Assembly (NCBI GenBank): GCA_902766115.1
Contig: CACXCL010000223.1
Span: forward strand, 1-25,986
Length of the DNA stretch: 25,986 nt
Direction: 5' to 3'
From: an uncultured Ruminococcus sp.
Lineage (GTDB): Bacteria; Bacillota; Clostridia; Oscillospirales; CAG-272
Part shown: positions 1 through 7,708 of the stretch, piece by piece
How positions within the stretch are numbered: position 1 is the stretch's first letter
How the letters are laid out: the number at the start of each line of letters is the position of its first letter
The notes under the pieces: model-generated
The model's database searches: none
What the model was told of the DNA's origin: nothing
Seen by the model: the letters and a program-made list of their open reading frames with translations, nothing else
Position numbers and translations under genes: made by a program

Positions 1-2
1 AA

Positions 3-452
3 ACGACTCCGGAGATCAAGCAGTATATCGACGATGACGACTGGTTCCACCCGGAGGAAAGGGCGATCTATTTCGATACTTTGAAAGCCGACTGTCTTAT
101 ATCGCTTCACGCCAACATGTTCGACGATGACAGCGCCAGCGGAACCAGGGTTTACGTTCAGCAAGCCTGGGATGACAGCACTTATAAGTACATCCCCGAT
201 CCGGTTTCTATCGTCCTGGCGGACAAGATTGTTGAGTTTCTTAATTCAACATTTACGGAAGGGACAAAGTCTATATCCGATATGTCGGATTACGCTGTCC
301 TGAGAGGTAGATCATACCCCGCGACTCTGATCGAGATGGGCTTTATCAGCAATCCCGATGATGCGAAAAAACTCGTTGATCCCGAATGGCAGGCAAAATT
401 TGCCGAGGCAGTCGCCGCCGGAACGGATGAGTATCTGAAAAACAAAGAATGA
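3..452 (+). CDS. N-acetylmuramoyl-L-alanine amidase (Amidase_3 family), 3' part only
   Basis: The reading frame is open from the left edge of the window, so the true start lies outside; 149 codons are visible. The family consists of zinc hydrolases that cut the amide bond between N-acetylmuramic acid and L-alanine in peptidoglycan, outside the membrane. Visible Amidase_3 landmarks are SLHAN, whose His is a zinc ligand in the family, and the C-terminal block reading PATLIEMGFISNPDDAKKL, which holds the conserved catalytic Glu. The N-terminal zinc ligands and any signal peptide are off the window. The next gene's preferred start is 20 bases downstream, so the two are probably co-transcribed. 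Whether it is a spore-cortex amidase such as CwlD or a vegetative autolysin cannot be decided from this part. Confidence 0.9.
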   Translation, partial: TTPEIKQYIDDDDWFHPEERAIYFDTLKADCLISLHANMFDDDSASGTRVYVQQAWDDSTYKYIPDPVSIVLADKIVEFLNSTFTEGTKSISDMSDYAVLRGRSYPATLIEMGFISNPDDAKKLVDPEWQAKFAEAVAAGTDEYLKNKE

Positions 453-472
453 CAGAAAGAAGGTATACGACA

Positions 473-1513
473 ATGATAAATCTTGAAAAGGAGATCCGCG
501 AGCAGCCGTCGGTTCTCAGAAAAGCCATCGAAACCAACAGAAACAGGGTCACCGATCTGGTCGCCGAAGCGAAAGAGCGCGGGATCAAAAGCGTTTATTT
601 CTGCGCAAGAGGAACTTCCGATCACGCATGCGTCATGGCGCAGTACGTATTTGCGATAGTCGCCGGCATTCCGTGCGCGCTCGGCACCCCCTCAGTTTTC
701 ACAAAGTACGGCGCGCACGTCGATCTTTCCGATATGCTTGTCATAGGCGTCTCACAGTCCGGAAAGGCCGAGGACGTTTTAACTGTGCTTAAAAGCGCAA
801 ATAAAGACGGCGCTCTGACAGCTGCAATAACCAACGACGAGAACTCTCCCATGGCGAAAGAGGCTTTGCACAGCCTATACTGCGACGCGGGTCCCGAGGT
901 CTCCATCGCCGCGACGAAGACATTCACCTCGCAGATGATGATCCTGTCGATGATAGCCGCCGAGTGGGCGGGGGACAATGACTTTTTTGAAACTCTGACA
1001 AAAGTGCCGGATCAGGTGGGAGAAACCCTTGAAGAAATCGTTCCTTCAGTCGAAAGCATGGCGGAATACCTGAAAAACATCGACGGGGCCGTTATCCTCG
1101 GACGAGGAATGGCGTATCCCATCGCTCTTGAGGGCGCGCTGAAGATGCTCGAAACAAATAAGATCAAGATGAAAGGCTACGCAACATCCGACTTCCATCA
1201 CGGCCCCATAGCACAGCTTAAACCCGGAGACAAGGTGTTTGTTATCGAACCGTCCGGAGCCACAGAGGACGACGCCGCATCTATTATCGGAAAACTGCGC
1301 AACGTGGGCGCTGATATAATAATCGTGACGGACGATGAAAAACTGGTTCCGTCTGACTGTAAGAGCATCGTTACCGTAAACACCGGTTGCGAGCTCACTT
1401 CTCCATTCACGACGGTGCCGGTGTTCCAGCTTCTCGCCAGCAAAATGACCGAAGTCCGGGGCATTGATCCGGAGGTTGCGGGAGTAATAAACAAGATCAC
1501 GATTACAAAATAA
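473..1513 (+). CDS. GlmS-like double SIS-domain protein (amino-sugar-phosphate isomerase or deaminase)
   Basis: A 346-residue protein with two SIS (sugar isomerase) domains, at about residues 35-165 and 195-330. It resembles the isomerase half of glucosamine-6-phosphate synthase GlmS but has no N-terminal glutaminase domain. Visible blocks are KEIREQPSVL at the start, GVSQSGKAEDVL, SIAATKTFTSQ and the sugar-binding FHHGP near residue 235. Stand-alone proteins of this type include NagB-II glucosamine-6-phosphate deaminases and AgaS/FrlB-like enzymes, so the substrate is probably a phosphorylated amino sugar. I chose ATG 473 because GAAGG sits about 9 bases upstream and the GlmS-like homology begins at once; an ATG at 449 overlaps the amidase stop but lacks this site. 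The amidase neighbour suggests cell-wall sugar recycling, which is inference. Confidence 0.8.
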   Translation: MINLEKEIREQPSVLRKAIETNRNRVTDLVAEAKERGIKSVYFCARGTSDHACVMAQYVFAIVAGIPCALGTPSVFTKYGAHVDLSDMLVIGVSQSGKAEDVLTVLKSANKDGALTAAITNDENSPMAKEALHSLYCDAGPEVSIAATKTFTSQMMILSMIAAEWAGDNDFFETLTKVPDQVGETLEEIVPSVESMAEYLKNIDGAVILGRGMAYPIALEGALKMLETNKIKMKGYATSDFHHGPIAQLKPGDKVFVIEPSGATEDDAASIIGKLRNVGADIIIVTDDEKLVPSDCKSIVTVNTGCELTSPFTTVPVFQLLASKMTEVRGIDPEVAGVINKITITK

Positions 1514-1526
1514 TTATTTCTTTGCG

Positions 1527-1558
1527 ATAAAAGGCGCGGGATGCGCCTTTTATTTTTT
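1527..1558 (+). terminator. Rho-independent terminator after the SIS gene
   Basis: An 11-bp perfect stem (1527-1537 with 1543-1553), GC-rich at its tip (GGCGC/GCGCC), closes a GGGAT loop and runs into a T tract ending at 1558. It ends the amidase-SIS transcript and separates it from the nusB promoter. Confidence 0.92.
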
Positions 1559-1593
1559 ATATATTATATTGAAACAGAACATCGGTCCAAAGG

Positions 1594-1622
1594 TTGACAA
1601 TATGCGAATATTCATGTATAAT
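1594..1622 (+). promoter_or_regulatory. Perfect-consensus sigma-A promoter of the nusB operon
   Basis: TTGACA (1594-1599), a spacer of exactly 17 bases and TATAAT (1617-1622): both hexamers match consensus fully. Transcription should begin near 1629, leaving a leader of roughly 37 bases before the nusB ATG. The TTG of the -35 box happens to be in frame with nusB but cannot be its start. Confidence 0.93.
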
Positions 1623-1665
1623 TATAGCAGATCAAAATTCACCGGGATTGGTTAAGGAAAAAATC

Positions 1666-2115
1666 ATGTCAAAAACAAAGATTACGAGGCGTGAGGAAAG
1701 GGAAACGGTGTTCAAACTGCTTTTCTCCGCTTCTTTTCGTCCTGATGAAGACCCGTCCGATATTCTGAGGGAATATGAGGAAGATAACGAGAAGACGTGT
1801 TCCGAGTATATCAGGAATACGTTTTTCGGCGCTCTTTCGTCAATCGGAGATTCCGACGTCAGGATCGAAGCTGATTCAAAGAACTGGAAAGCGTCGCGCC
1901 TGTCCAGCGTTACGTCGTCTCTTCTCCGCCTTTCGATCTATGAAATGTTGAACACGGACGTTCCTCCGAAGGTAGCGATCAACGAAGCCGTCGAACTATC
2001 AAAAAAATACGATGATCCCGCCGCAGCTCCGTTCATAAACGGTATTTTGAACAGGATAGGCAGAGAGGCGGGTCTGCTTGCAGTGACGCCGGTGCAGAGA
2101 CCCGGGGAGAAATAA
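1666..2115 (+). CDS. nusB: Transcription antitermination factor NusB
   Basis: A 149-residue protein, normal length for NusB. It opens with the family-typical RREERETVFKLLF helix and ends with the block around VPPKVAINEAVELSKKY followed by FINGILNRI. NusB binds boxA RNA with NusE (ribosomal protein S10) and supports antitermination, mainly of rRNA operons. The ATG at 1666 is preceded by AAGGAAA (about 1654-1660) and lies about 37 bases after the predicted transcription start. An in-frame TTG at 1594 is rejected because it lies in the -35 box. It is the first gene of a long operon through recN, the classic position of nusB in Clostridia. Confidence 0.95.
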   Translation: MSKTKITRREERETVFKLLFSASFRPDEDPSDILREYEEDNEKTCSEYIRNTFFGALSSIGDSDVRIEADSKNWKASRLSSVTSSLLRLSIYEMLNTDVPPKVAINEAVELSKKYDDPAAAPFINGILNRIGREAGLLAVTPVQRPGEK

Positions 2116-2116
2116 A

Positions 2117-3088
2117 TTGGAACGGTTGTTTCTCGGTATAGACACCAGTAACTATACTACTTCCATCGCATTGTTTTCGGAGAACGACGGAATTATTTCA
2201 AATGATAAGGTTCCCCTGCGTGTTGAGGAAGGGAAACGCGGTCTGAGGCAAAGCGACGCTGTCTTTTCGCATATAAAAAACGCGCCGCCCGCCGCGGAAA
2301 GCCTTGGTAAGTCCCTGTCAATGCGCAAAGGTGAGATCGTCTCCGTGGGCTATTCCGCGAAGCCAAGACCTCTGGAAGGCTCCTATATGCCGTGCTTTCT
2401 TGTCGGTGAGGCGATAGCGCTGTTTATTTCCGCTTCACTGAGCGCGCCTGCTTTTCCTTTTTCTCATCAGGAGGGACATATCGCGGCGGCTGCGTATTCG
2501 GCGTGCAGATCGAACGGACTCGATTTGAGGGAATTCCTGAAGCGACCTTTTCTCTCCTTTCACGTCTCAGGCGGGACTTTTGATCTTTTGTCGGTCGAGC
2601 CTGATCCCGACAGAATAATCACCGTACGTCGTGTCGGAGGGTCAAAGGACGCGTCCGCGGGTCAGATAATAGACAGAACGGGCGTCAGACTTGGAATCGG
2701 CTTTCCCTGCGGAGCGGAGATGGACCGCCTTGCGCTGGAGTACAATGGGACGGTAAAACATGACGGCGTTTGTGTTGACGGCCTTTACTGTAACATTTCA
2801 GGTCTCGAGAATAAAGCGATTGAACTGATCGGACACAGCGCCGATCAAACTGAAGTTGCCGCATATGTTCTTGATCATATTTCTCGTACCGTAAGAAAGA
2901 TGACTTATAACGCCGTAAAAGAATTCGGAAATATTCCTGTCCTTTACGCAGGCGGGGTCATGAGTTCGAAGTATATCAAATCAAGGCTTGCCGACGTCGG
3001 TTTGTTCTCCGAACCGGAGTTTTCATCCGACAACGCGGCGGGCGTCGCCGTTCTGTCAAGCTTACTTTACAGTCAAAAACAAAACTGA
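2117..3088 (+). CDS. TsaD/Kae1-like paralogue (peptidase M22 family), function uncertain
   Basis: A 323-residue ASKHA-fold protein of the TsaD/Kae1 (glycoprotease M22) family. TsaD makes the t6A base of ANN-decoding tRNAs together with TsaB, TsaE and TsaC. Visible here are GIDTSNYTTS (residues 7-16), HQEGH with the metal ligands His117 and His121, FHVSGGTFDLLSV, an AGQIIDRTG block in place of the canonical AGEAFDKT, GGVMSSKYI, and SDN with Asp305, the third metal ligand. Overall divergence and the Glu-to-Gln change in the AGE block suggest a paralogue rather than the housekeeping TsaD. The start is TTG at 2117, with GGGGAG inside the end of nusB; only one base separates the two genes. A role in t6A synthesis is possible but unproven. 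Confidence 0.78.
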   Translation: MERLFLGIDTSNYTTSIALFSENDGIISNDKVPLRVEEGKRGLRQSDAVFSHIKNAPPAAESLGKSLSMRKGEIVSVGYSAKPRPLEGSYMPCFLVGEAIALFISASLSAPAFPFSHQEGHIAAAAYSACRSNGLDLREFLKRPFLSFHVSGGTFDLLSVEPDPDRIITVRRVGGSKDASAGQIIDRTGVRLGIGFPCGAEMDRLALEYNGTVKHDGVCVDGLYCNISGLENKAIELIGHSADQTEVAAYVLDHISRTVRKMTYNAVKEFGNIPVLYAGGVMSSKYIKSRLADVGLFSEPEFSSDNAAGVAVLSSLLYSQKQN

Positions 3089-3109
3089 TCCGGAGGGAGG
3101 GATATCTCT

Positions 3110-4321
3110 TTGTCTGCCGAGCCCATCAGTATAACTCAACTTAATGATTATGTCAAAACGCTGATCGAAAGCGACTCAAAACTCGCGGACGTTTATGTGA
3201 AGGGAGAGATCTCCAACTTCAAGTTCCATACAACGGGTCACTTCTATTTCACTCTCAAAGACGAAACCAGCCTGATCCGCAGCGTGATGTTCCGCTCCAG
3301 CGCGTCGAGAGTCCCCTTCGTCCCGGAAAACGGGATGGTCGTTCTCTGCCGCGGAAGAGTATCTGTTTTTACCCGCGACGGTCAGTATCAGTTATACGTT
3401 GATTCCATGGAACCTTATGGGGTGGGATCGTTGTATATCGCTTTCGAACAGCTTAAGAAGAAACTCGAGAGCGAAGGTCTTTTCAGCGATTCGAGAAAAA
3501 AACCTTTGCCGAAAACCCCGACCCGTGTCGGGCTTATCACCTCCCCGACCGGAGCCGCTGTCAGAGATATGATCAACGTCACGGGCAGGCGCTTTCCGTT
3601 TGCAAAGATAATTCTTTATCCCGTGCTTGTTCAGGGACCGGACGCTCCTCCGCAGCTTATCGAAGCTCTTGATTACTTCAACAGGGAAAGATGCGCCGAC
3701 GTACTGATAATCGGCAGGGGCGGCGGATCCATCGAAGATCTGTGGGCATTTAATGACGAAGGGGTCGCCCGCGCCGTCGCGGCGTCAGAGATACCTGTTA
3801 TCTCGGCTGTCGGTCATGAAACAGATTTCACGATATGTGATTTCGCGGCAGACAAACGCGCGCCGACGCCTTCCGCGGCAGCCGAACTTGCCGTCCCGGA
3901 CACCGACAGATTAAAACAGCAGTTCCTTAACGTGATCAAACGGGAGGCGACTCTTGTCAAACAGAAACTGATTTCGACAAAAGAACGCCTCAACAGATTC
4001 AGCACGTCAAAGGTCCTTCTGGATCCCGGAATAATGATCGACGACAGGAGAATGCTCACGGTAATGGCGTCGGAAAGGCTGTACCGGGCGGAAGACAAAA
4101 ATGTTGAAAACGCCAGAAGCAGGTTTTCCGCGCTGACGGGACGCCTTGACGCCCTGAATCCTTTGTCCGTGATCTCCCGGGGATACAGCGCCGTATACCT
4201 CGGCGACGGAACACTTGTAAAATCAGTAGATCAGATGTCAAAAGGCTCCCGGATCGTGCTGAGGACTTCCGACGGCGAAGCAGACGCTCTCGTCGAAAAC
4301 ACAAGAAAATTCGCTAAGTAA
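3110..4321 (+). CDS. xseA: Exodeoxyribonuclease VII large subunit
   Basis: A 403-residue XseA. The N-terminal OB-fold (about residues 5-100, with VYVKGEISNFK and GHFYFTLKDE) binds single-stranded DNA. The catalytic core includes GLITSPTGAAVRDM, IIGRGGGSIEDLWAFNDE and the VGHETDFTICDFAADKRAPTP region split over about residues 235-255. A basic, helical C-terminal part would bind the small subunits. Exonuclease VII degrades single-stranded DNA from both ends to oligonucleotides. The start is TTG at 3110, with GGAGGGAGG (3092-3100) nine bases upstream. It is followed by xseB after 27 bases, the usual pairing. Confidence 0.96.
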   Translation: MSAEPISITQLNDYVKTLIESDSKLADVYVKGEISNFKFHTTGHFYFTLKDETSLIRSVMFRSSASRVPFVPENGMVVLCRGRVSVFTRDGQYQLYVDSMEPYGVGSLYIAFEQLKKKLESEGLFSDSRKKPLPKTPTRVGLITSPTGAAVRDMINVTGRRFPFAKIILYPVLVQGPDAPPQLIEALDYFNRERCADVLIIGRGGGSIEDLWAFNDEGVARAVAASEIPVISAVGHETDFTICDFAADKRAPTPSAAAELAVPDTDRLKQQFLNVIKREATLVKQKLISTKERLNRFSTSKVLLDPGIMIDDRRMLTVMASERLYRAEDKNVENARSRFSALTGRLDALNPLSVISRGYSAVYLGDGTLVKSVDQMSKGSRIVLRTSDGEADALVENTRKFAK

Positions 4322-4348
4322 AACGTCAGGGCAGGAAAGGATATTGAT

Positions 4349-4582
4349 ATGGCTGAAAAGAAAATCGAAGATCTTTCATTTGAAGAAGCGCTGAAAAGAC
4401 TCGAAGAGACGGTGCACGCACTGGAATCGGGCGCCGTTCCGCTGGACGATTCGTTAAAACTGTTTGAAGAGGGCGTCGCACTTGTCAAACTGTGTAATTC
4501 AAAACTTGATAATGCGGAGCAGAAGGTCCGTATCCTTCTTCGCGACGAAGAAGGCAATATCAAAGAGGAAGATATGAAATGA
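4349..4582 (+). CDS. xseB: Exodeoxyribonuclease VII small subunit
   Basis: A 77-residue XseB of normal length. It shows the family pattern LSFEEALKRLEETVHALESG followed by VPLDDSLKLFEEGVALVKLC, a helical hairpin. Several copies pack on the XseA C-terminal helices to form exonuclease VII. The ATG at 4349 follows an AGGAAAGG site at about 4335-4342. It lies directly downstream of xseA in the nusB operon. Confidence 0.95.
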   Translation: MAEKKIEDLSFEEALKRLEETVHALESGAVPLDDSLKLFEEGVALVKLCNSKLDNAEQKVRILLRDEEGNIKEEDMK

Positions 4583-4640
4583 TCTCCCGCCGGCGTCAGC
4601 TCGGGCGGAAGATCCCCTCAGGTAAAGAACGGAGTTTAAA

Positions 4641-5525
4641 ATGGCGATAAATATTGTCAAAAGTCTTTCGGATTGTGCGGAGATAACCGAAAACCGCCTT
4701 GAGAAGATTTTTTCCGATAATACCGGAAACGATATGACTCTTTGCGAGGCTATGAAGTATTCCGTACTCTCCGGCGGGAAGCGGATACGCGCGTTTCTCG
4801 TGCTCAGTTTTGCAAAGATGTTCGGCGGATCGATCGAAGCGGCGCTCCCGTTTGCGTGTGCCGTTGAAATGATCCACGCGTCTTCTCTGATCCATGACGA
4901 TCTTCCGTGCATGGATGACAGCGATATGAGGAGAGGCGTGCCGTCTTGTCATAAGAAATTCGGGGAGGCCATGGCTCTCCTTGCCGGAGACGCGCTTATG
5001 CTTTACGCGTTTTCCGTATGCGCTTCGAATTCCGGCGTTTCAGACAGATCTGTACGTCTCGCAACGGATGCTCTTTCGCGTCTGTCGTCGCACATGGGTA
5101 TGTGCGGAGGGCAGGCGATCGATCTCAAAGCTTCCTGCGAGTCATACGAAGAGCTTAAGCTTCTCTATTCGCTGAAAACGTCCGATCTGATCGAGGCGTC
5201 GTGCCTTCTCGGGTATTATGCTGCCTGCGATGAACCGAAGCAGAGCGTTCTCGACGATATACACACCTATGCGGAGTGTGTCGGACTTGCATTTCAGATC
5301 CATGACGACATTCTTGACGTTACGGGTGACGCTTCCGTCCTCGGAAAGCCGACCGGAGCAGATCTCAAAAATGATAAAAAGACGGTGTTCGCGTATAAAT
5401 CACTTAAAGAGGCAGAGGCTCTCGAGACCGAGCTCACGGTCAGCGCCGTAAACGCAATATCGGATTACGCTGACAGCGACGGACCGTGTCAGCTCGCCGT
5501 CTGGCTTCTGACCAGAAAAAAATAA
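4641..5525 (+). CDS. ispA: Polyprenyl synthetase, farnesyl diphosphate synthase type
   Basis: A 294-residue trans-isoprenyl diphosphate synthase. It has GGKRIR (45-50) for diphosphate binding, the first aspartate-rich motif DDLPCMDD (86-93), GGQAIDL near 156, and the second aspartate-rich motif DDILD (222-226). The enzyme condenses dimethylallyl diphosphate with isopentenyl diphosphate to geranyl and farnesyl diphosphate, feeding undecaprenyl-phosphate and other isoprenoids in the cytoplasm. Length and its place after xseB agree with Firmicutes ispA. The ATG at 4641 has a modest ACGGAG site upstream. In many Clostridia dxs follows ispA; here tlyA follows after only 14 bases. Product chain length (C15 or other) is inferred. 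Confidence 0.93.
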   Translation: MAINIVKSLSDCAEITENRLEKIFSDNTGNDMTLCEAMKYSVLSGGKRIRAFLVLSFAKMFGGSIEAALPFACAVEMIHASSLIHDDLPCMDDSDMRRGVPSCHKKFGEAMALLAGDALMLYAFSVCASNSGVSDRSVRLATDALSRLSSHMGMCGGQAIDLKASCESYEELKLLYSLKTSDLIEASCLLGYYAACDEPKQSVLDDIHTYAECVGLAFQIHDDILDVTGDASVLGKPTGADLKNDKKTVFAYKSLKEAEALETELTVSAVNAISDYADSDGPCQLAVWLLTRKK

Positions 5526-5539
5526 AGGATCGTTTTCAT

Positions 5540-6301
5540 ATGCGAGTTGACGTATTTCTCGTTGAGAATTCACTTGCCAGGAGCCGGGGACATGCAAAGG
5601 AGCTTGTCGAGGGCGGATCCGTTCTTGTTAACGGGACGACGGTCACGAAGCCATCCTCGGACATATCTGAAAAAGATATCGTTGAAATAACGGCTCCGCC
5701 GCCGAGATACGTCAGTCGCGGCGGTCTGAAACTGGAAGCCGCTCTTGCTTCGTTCGGTATCGACGTTCGGGAAAAGGTCTGTTGCGACATCGGTTCTTCT
5801 ACAGGCGGTTTTACGGATTGTCTCCTGCAGCACGGCGCGTCGCGCGTTTACGCCGTCGACTCCGGGACGGATCAGCTTGCCAAGTCTCTTAGATGCGATC
5901 CGAGAGTTGTTTCCATCGAACGATTCAACGCCCGGGACATCGCCCCGGAGACTATCGGAGAAAAATGTGACGTTATTACGGTGGACGTGTCGTTTATTTC
6001 TCAAACTTATATCATGGAAAGCGCTGTCCGTTTGCTGCGTGACGGAGGTAAATATATAGGCCTTATAAAGCCTCAGTTTGAATGCGGCAGACAAGGTCTC
6101 GGCAAAAAGGGAATAGTCAAAGACGAGAAAACAAGATCCGAGGCGGTACGTAAAGTATTGTCGTATGCGAAAGAGGTAGGCATGAACATTATCTCCGTCA
6201 TTGAATCCCCCATCCGCGGGGGTGACGGCAATACGGAATATCTCTTCTGCGGCGAAATCAATAAAGACAACATGACAAACAAACGGAAGGGAGGAGAGTA
6301 A
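5540..6301 (+). CDS. tlyA: TlyA-family rRNA 2'-O-methyltransferase
   Basis: A 253-residue protein with an N-terminal S4 RNA-binding domain (about residues 1-60, with SRGHAKELVEGGSVLVNG) and an RrmJ-like methyltransferase domain. The AdoMet-binding motif is CDIGSSTGGFTDC (82-94). TVDVSFIS and GLIKPQFECGRQGLGKKG are strongly typical of TlyA, which 2'-O-methylates ribosomal RNA cytidines in mycobacteria. The start is ATG 5540 with AAAGGAT upstream; an earlier in-frame start inside ispA (5486) would extend ahead of the S4 domain without homology. It sits between ispA and nadK, as in many Clostridia. The target nucleotide in this organism is not known. Confidence 0.93.
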   Translation: MRVDVFLVENSLARSRGHAKELVEGGSVLVNGTTVTKPSSDISEKDIVEITAPPPRYVSRGGLKLEAALASFGIDVREKVCCDIGSSTGGFTDCLLQHGASRVYAVDSGTDQLAKSLRCDPRVVSIERFNARDIAPETIGEKCDVITVDVSFISQTYIMESAVRLLRDGGKYIGLIKPQFECGRQGLGKKGIVKDEKTRSEAVRKVLSYAKEVGMNIISVIESPIRGGDGNTEYLFCGEINKDNMTNKRKGGE

Positions 6302-6302
6302 A

Positions 6303-7193
6303 TTGGCAGTCAGCTTGAAGAATGTTCTTTTTCTTCTCAATCCGAAAAAAGATATCCCATTTGAAAAAATCCGGATATTGACCGAAAAAATGGTCGCTCG
6401 TTACTGCACCGTGTCAGCTTTCGACATTGTCCGTCATAAGTTCGCGGAGTCCGGAGCCGGAGAAAACGTCACCTTCATCCCCGAAGGGGAGATCCCCGAG
6501 GGTATCGATTTCGCCGTTGTGTTCGGCGGGGACGGCTCAATGATCCGTTCTGCCGCGCTTCTTGCTGAAAAAGAGATTCCCTTTGTCGGCGTTAATTTCG
6601 GAAGAGTGGGTTATCTCGCCGAAATCGAGGCGGATGACGAAACGTTCATAGACCGATTGATTGACGGCGATTATGACATTGAATCCCGCTTGATGCTCGA
6701 CGTGAAAGTAATTCGCGGGGATGAAACGGTGAATATCTCCTCCCCGGTGTTGAATGACGCCGTACTTTCGAACGGTCCCGTGGCGAGTCTTCTGACTTTT
6801 GACGTTATGTGCAACGGGACAAGGCTCAGGACTTACAGGGCGGACGGCGTGATCATCGCAACGCCTACGGGATCCACGGCTTATTCAATGTCGGCAGGCG
6901 GACCCATACTCGATCCCGCACTTGACGCTCTATGTCTGACGCCGATATGTCCCCACGCTCTCGGCGTCCGTCCCGTGGTACTCAACGGAGGATCGGTGAT
7001 CGAACTTTGTAATATAAACAGCAGAAAGAATTCGGTCTTTCTGACTCCGGACGGACGCGGCGCAATGGAACTTTTCCCCGGAGACAGAGTCGTCATCTCG
7101 AAATCTGACAAAAAAACCAGGCTGATCCGACTGAAAAAAGACGGATTTCTCGGAATACTGAAAAACAAACTCTCCGAAGCTGAGAGAGTGTAA
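6303..7193 (+). CDS. nadK: NAD kinase
   Basis: A 296-residue NAD kinase (PpnK), which uses ATP or polyphosphate to turn NAD+ into NADP+ in the cytoplasm. It shows the signature GGDGS (75-79), NFGRVGYLAEIE, the conserved ND pair in VLNDAVLSNG, and DGVIIATPTGSTAYSMSAGG of the C-terminal domain. Length is normal. The start is TTG at 6303, one base after the tlyA stop, with a strong GGAAGGGAGGAG site inside the end of tlyA, so its translation is probably coupled to tlyA. The tlyA-nadK-argR order is typical of Clostridia rather than Bacillus. Confidence 0.96.
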   Translation: MAVSLKNVLFLLNPKKDIPFEKIRILTEKMVARYCTVSAFDIVRHKFAESGAGENVTFIPEGEIPEGIDFAVVFGGDGSMIRSAALLAEKEIPFVGVNFGRVGYLAEIEADDETFIDRLIDGDYDIESRLMLDVKVIRGDETVNISSPVLNDAVLSNGPVASLLTFDVMCNGTRLRTYRADGVIIATPTGSTAYSMSAGGPILDPALDALCLTPICPHALGVRPVVLNGGSVIELCNINSRKNSVFLTPDGRGAMELFPGDRVVISKSDKKTRLIRLKKDGFLGILKNKLSEAERV

Positions 7194-7223
7194 AATACTG
7201 TTTTCATTGAAAGGAATGGCGAA

Positions 7224-7676
7224 ATGAAAGTAAAGAGACACAACAAAATCCTCGAGATCATTGAAAAGTACAACGTTGAGACTCAGGAAGAACTGATAGA
7301 AAAACTCAGACTCGCCGGATTCAACGTGACGCAGGCGACCATATCGCGCGATATCCGCGAACTCGGTCTGCTGAAGGTCCTGATGAGCAACGGATCATAT
7401 AAATACATGAGGCCCGATATTGACTCCGGAAGCGGGCAGATCGTTTTTCAGAAAGCCTTTTCAAACACCGTAAAAACCGTCGCGTCGTCTCTCAACAACA
7501 TCGTTATCAAAACATATCCGGGCATGGCGAACGCCGTCGCCGCCTATATCGATTCTCTGCATGACGAGGATATCCTCGGCTGCGTAGCCGGAGACGACTG
7601 TATAATAATCGTTGCGAGAAACGTGGAGGCGGCATCCATGTTATCAAAAAAGATCCAGGAAATCGTCAGCTATTGA
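7224..7676 (+). CDS. argR: Arginine repressor ArgR/AhrC
   Basis: A 150-residue ArgR. The N-terminal winged helix carries VTQATISRDIRELGLLKV (about 35-52), which contacts ARG-box DNA. The C-terminal hexamerisation and arginine-binding domain has GCVAGDDCIIIVAR, with the conserved aspartates that bind arginine. The protein senses arginine and represses its synthesis while activating catabolism in Bacillus. The ATG at 7224 has a GAAAGG site about 10 bases upstream. Its place between nadK and recN is the conserved Firmicutes position. No arginine-metabolism gene apart from argS lies in this window. Confidence 0.96.
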   Translation: MKVKRHNKILEIIEKYNVETQEELIEKLRLAGFNVTQATISRDIRELGLLKVLMSNGSYKYMRPDIDSGSGQIVFQKAFSNTVKTVASSLNNIVIKTYPGMANAVAAYIDSLHDEDILGCVAGDDCIIIVARNVEAASMLSKKIQEIVSY

Positions 7677-7708
7677 TCTGAGATCGGAATACCTCGGGAG
7701 ACAGAAAC

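Noticed and set aside
1594..1665. Possible 24-residue N-terminal extension of NusB from a TTG
   Set aside because: The TTG is the first half of a perfect -35 box and would lie upstream of the transcription start.
4583..4628. CCGCC/GGCGG pairing between xseB and ispA as a terminator
   Set aside because: Only a 5-bp stem with a long loop and no T run; it lies within a tightly packed operon.
7677..7708. Search for a LexA/SOS box ahead of recN
   Set aside because: No GAAC-N4-GTTC pattern is present; GATCT-G-AGATC (about 7675-7685) is only a short palindrome and does not match the box.
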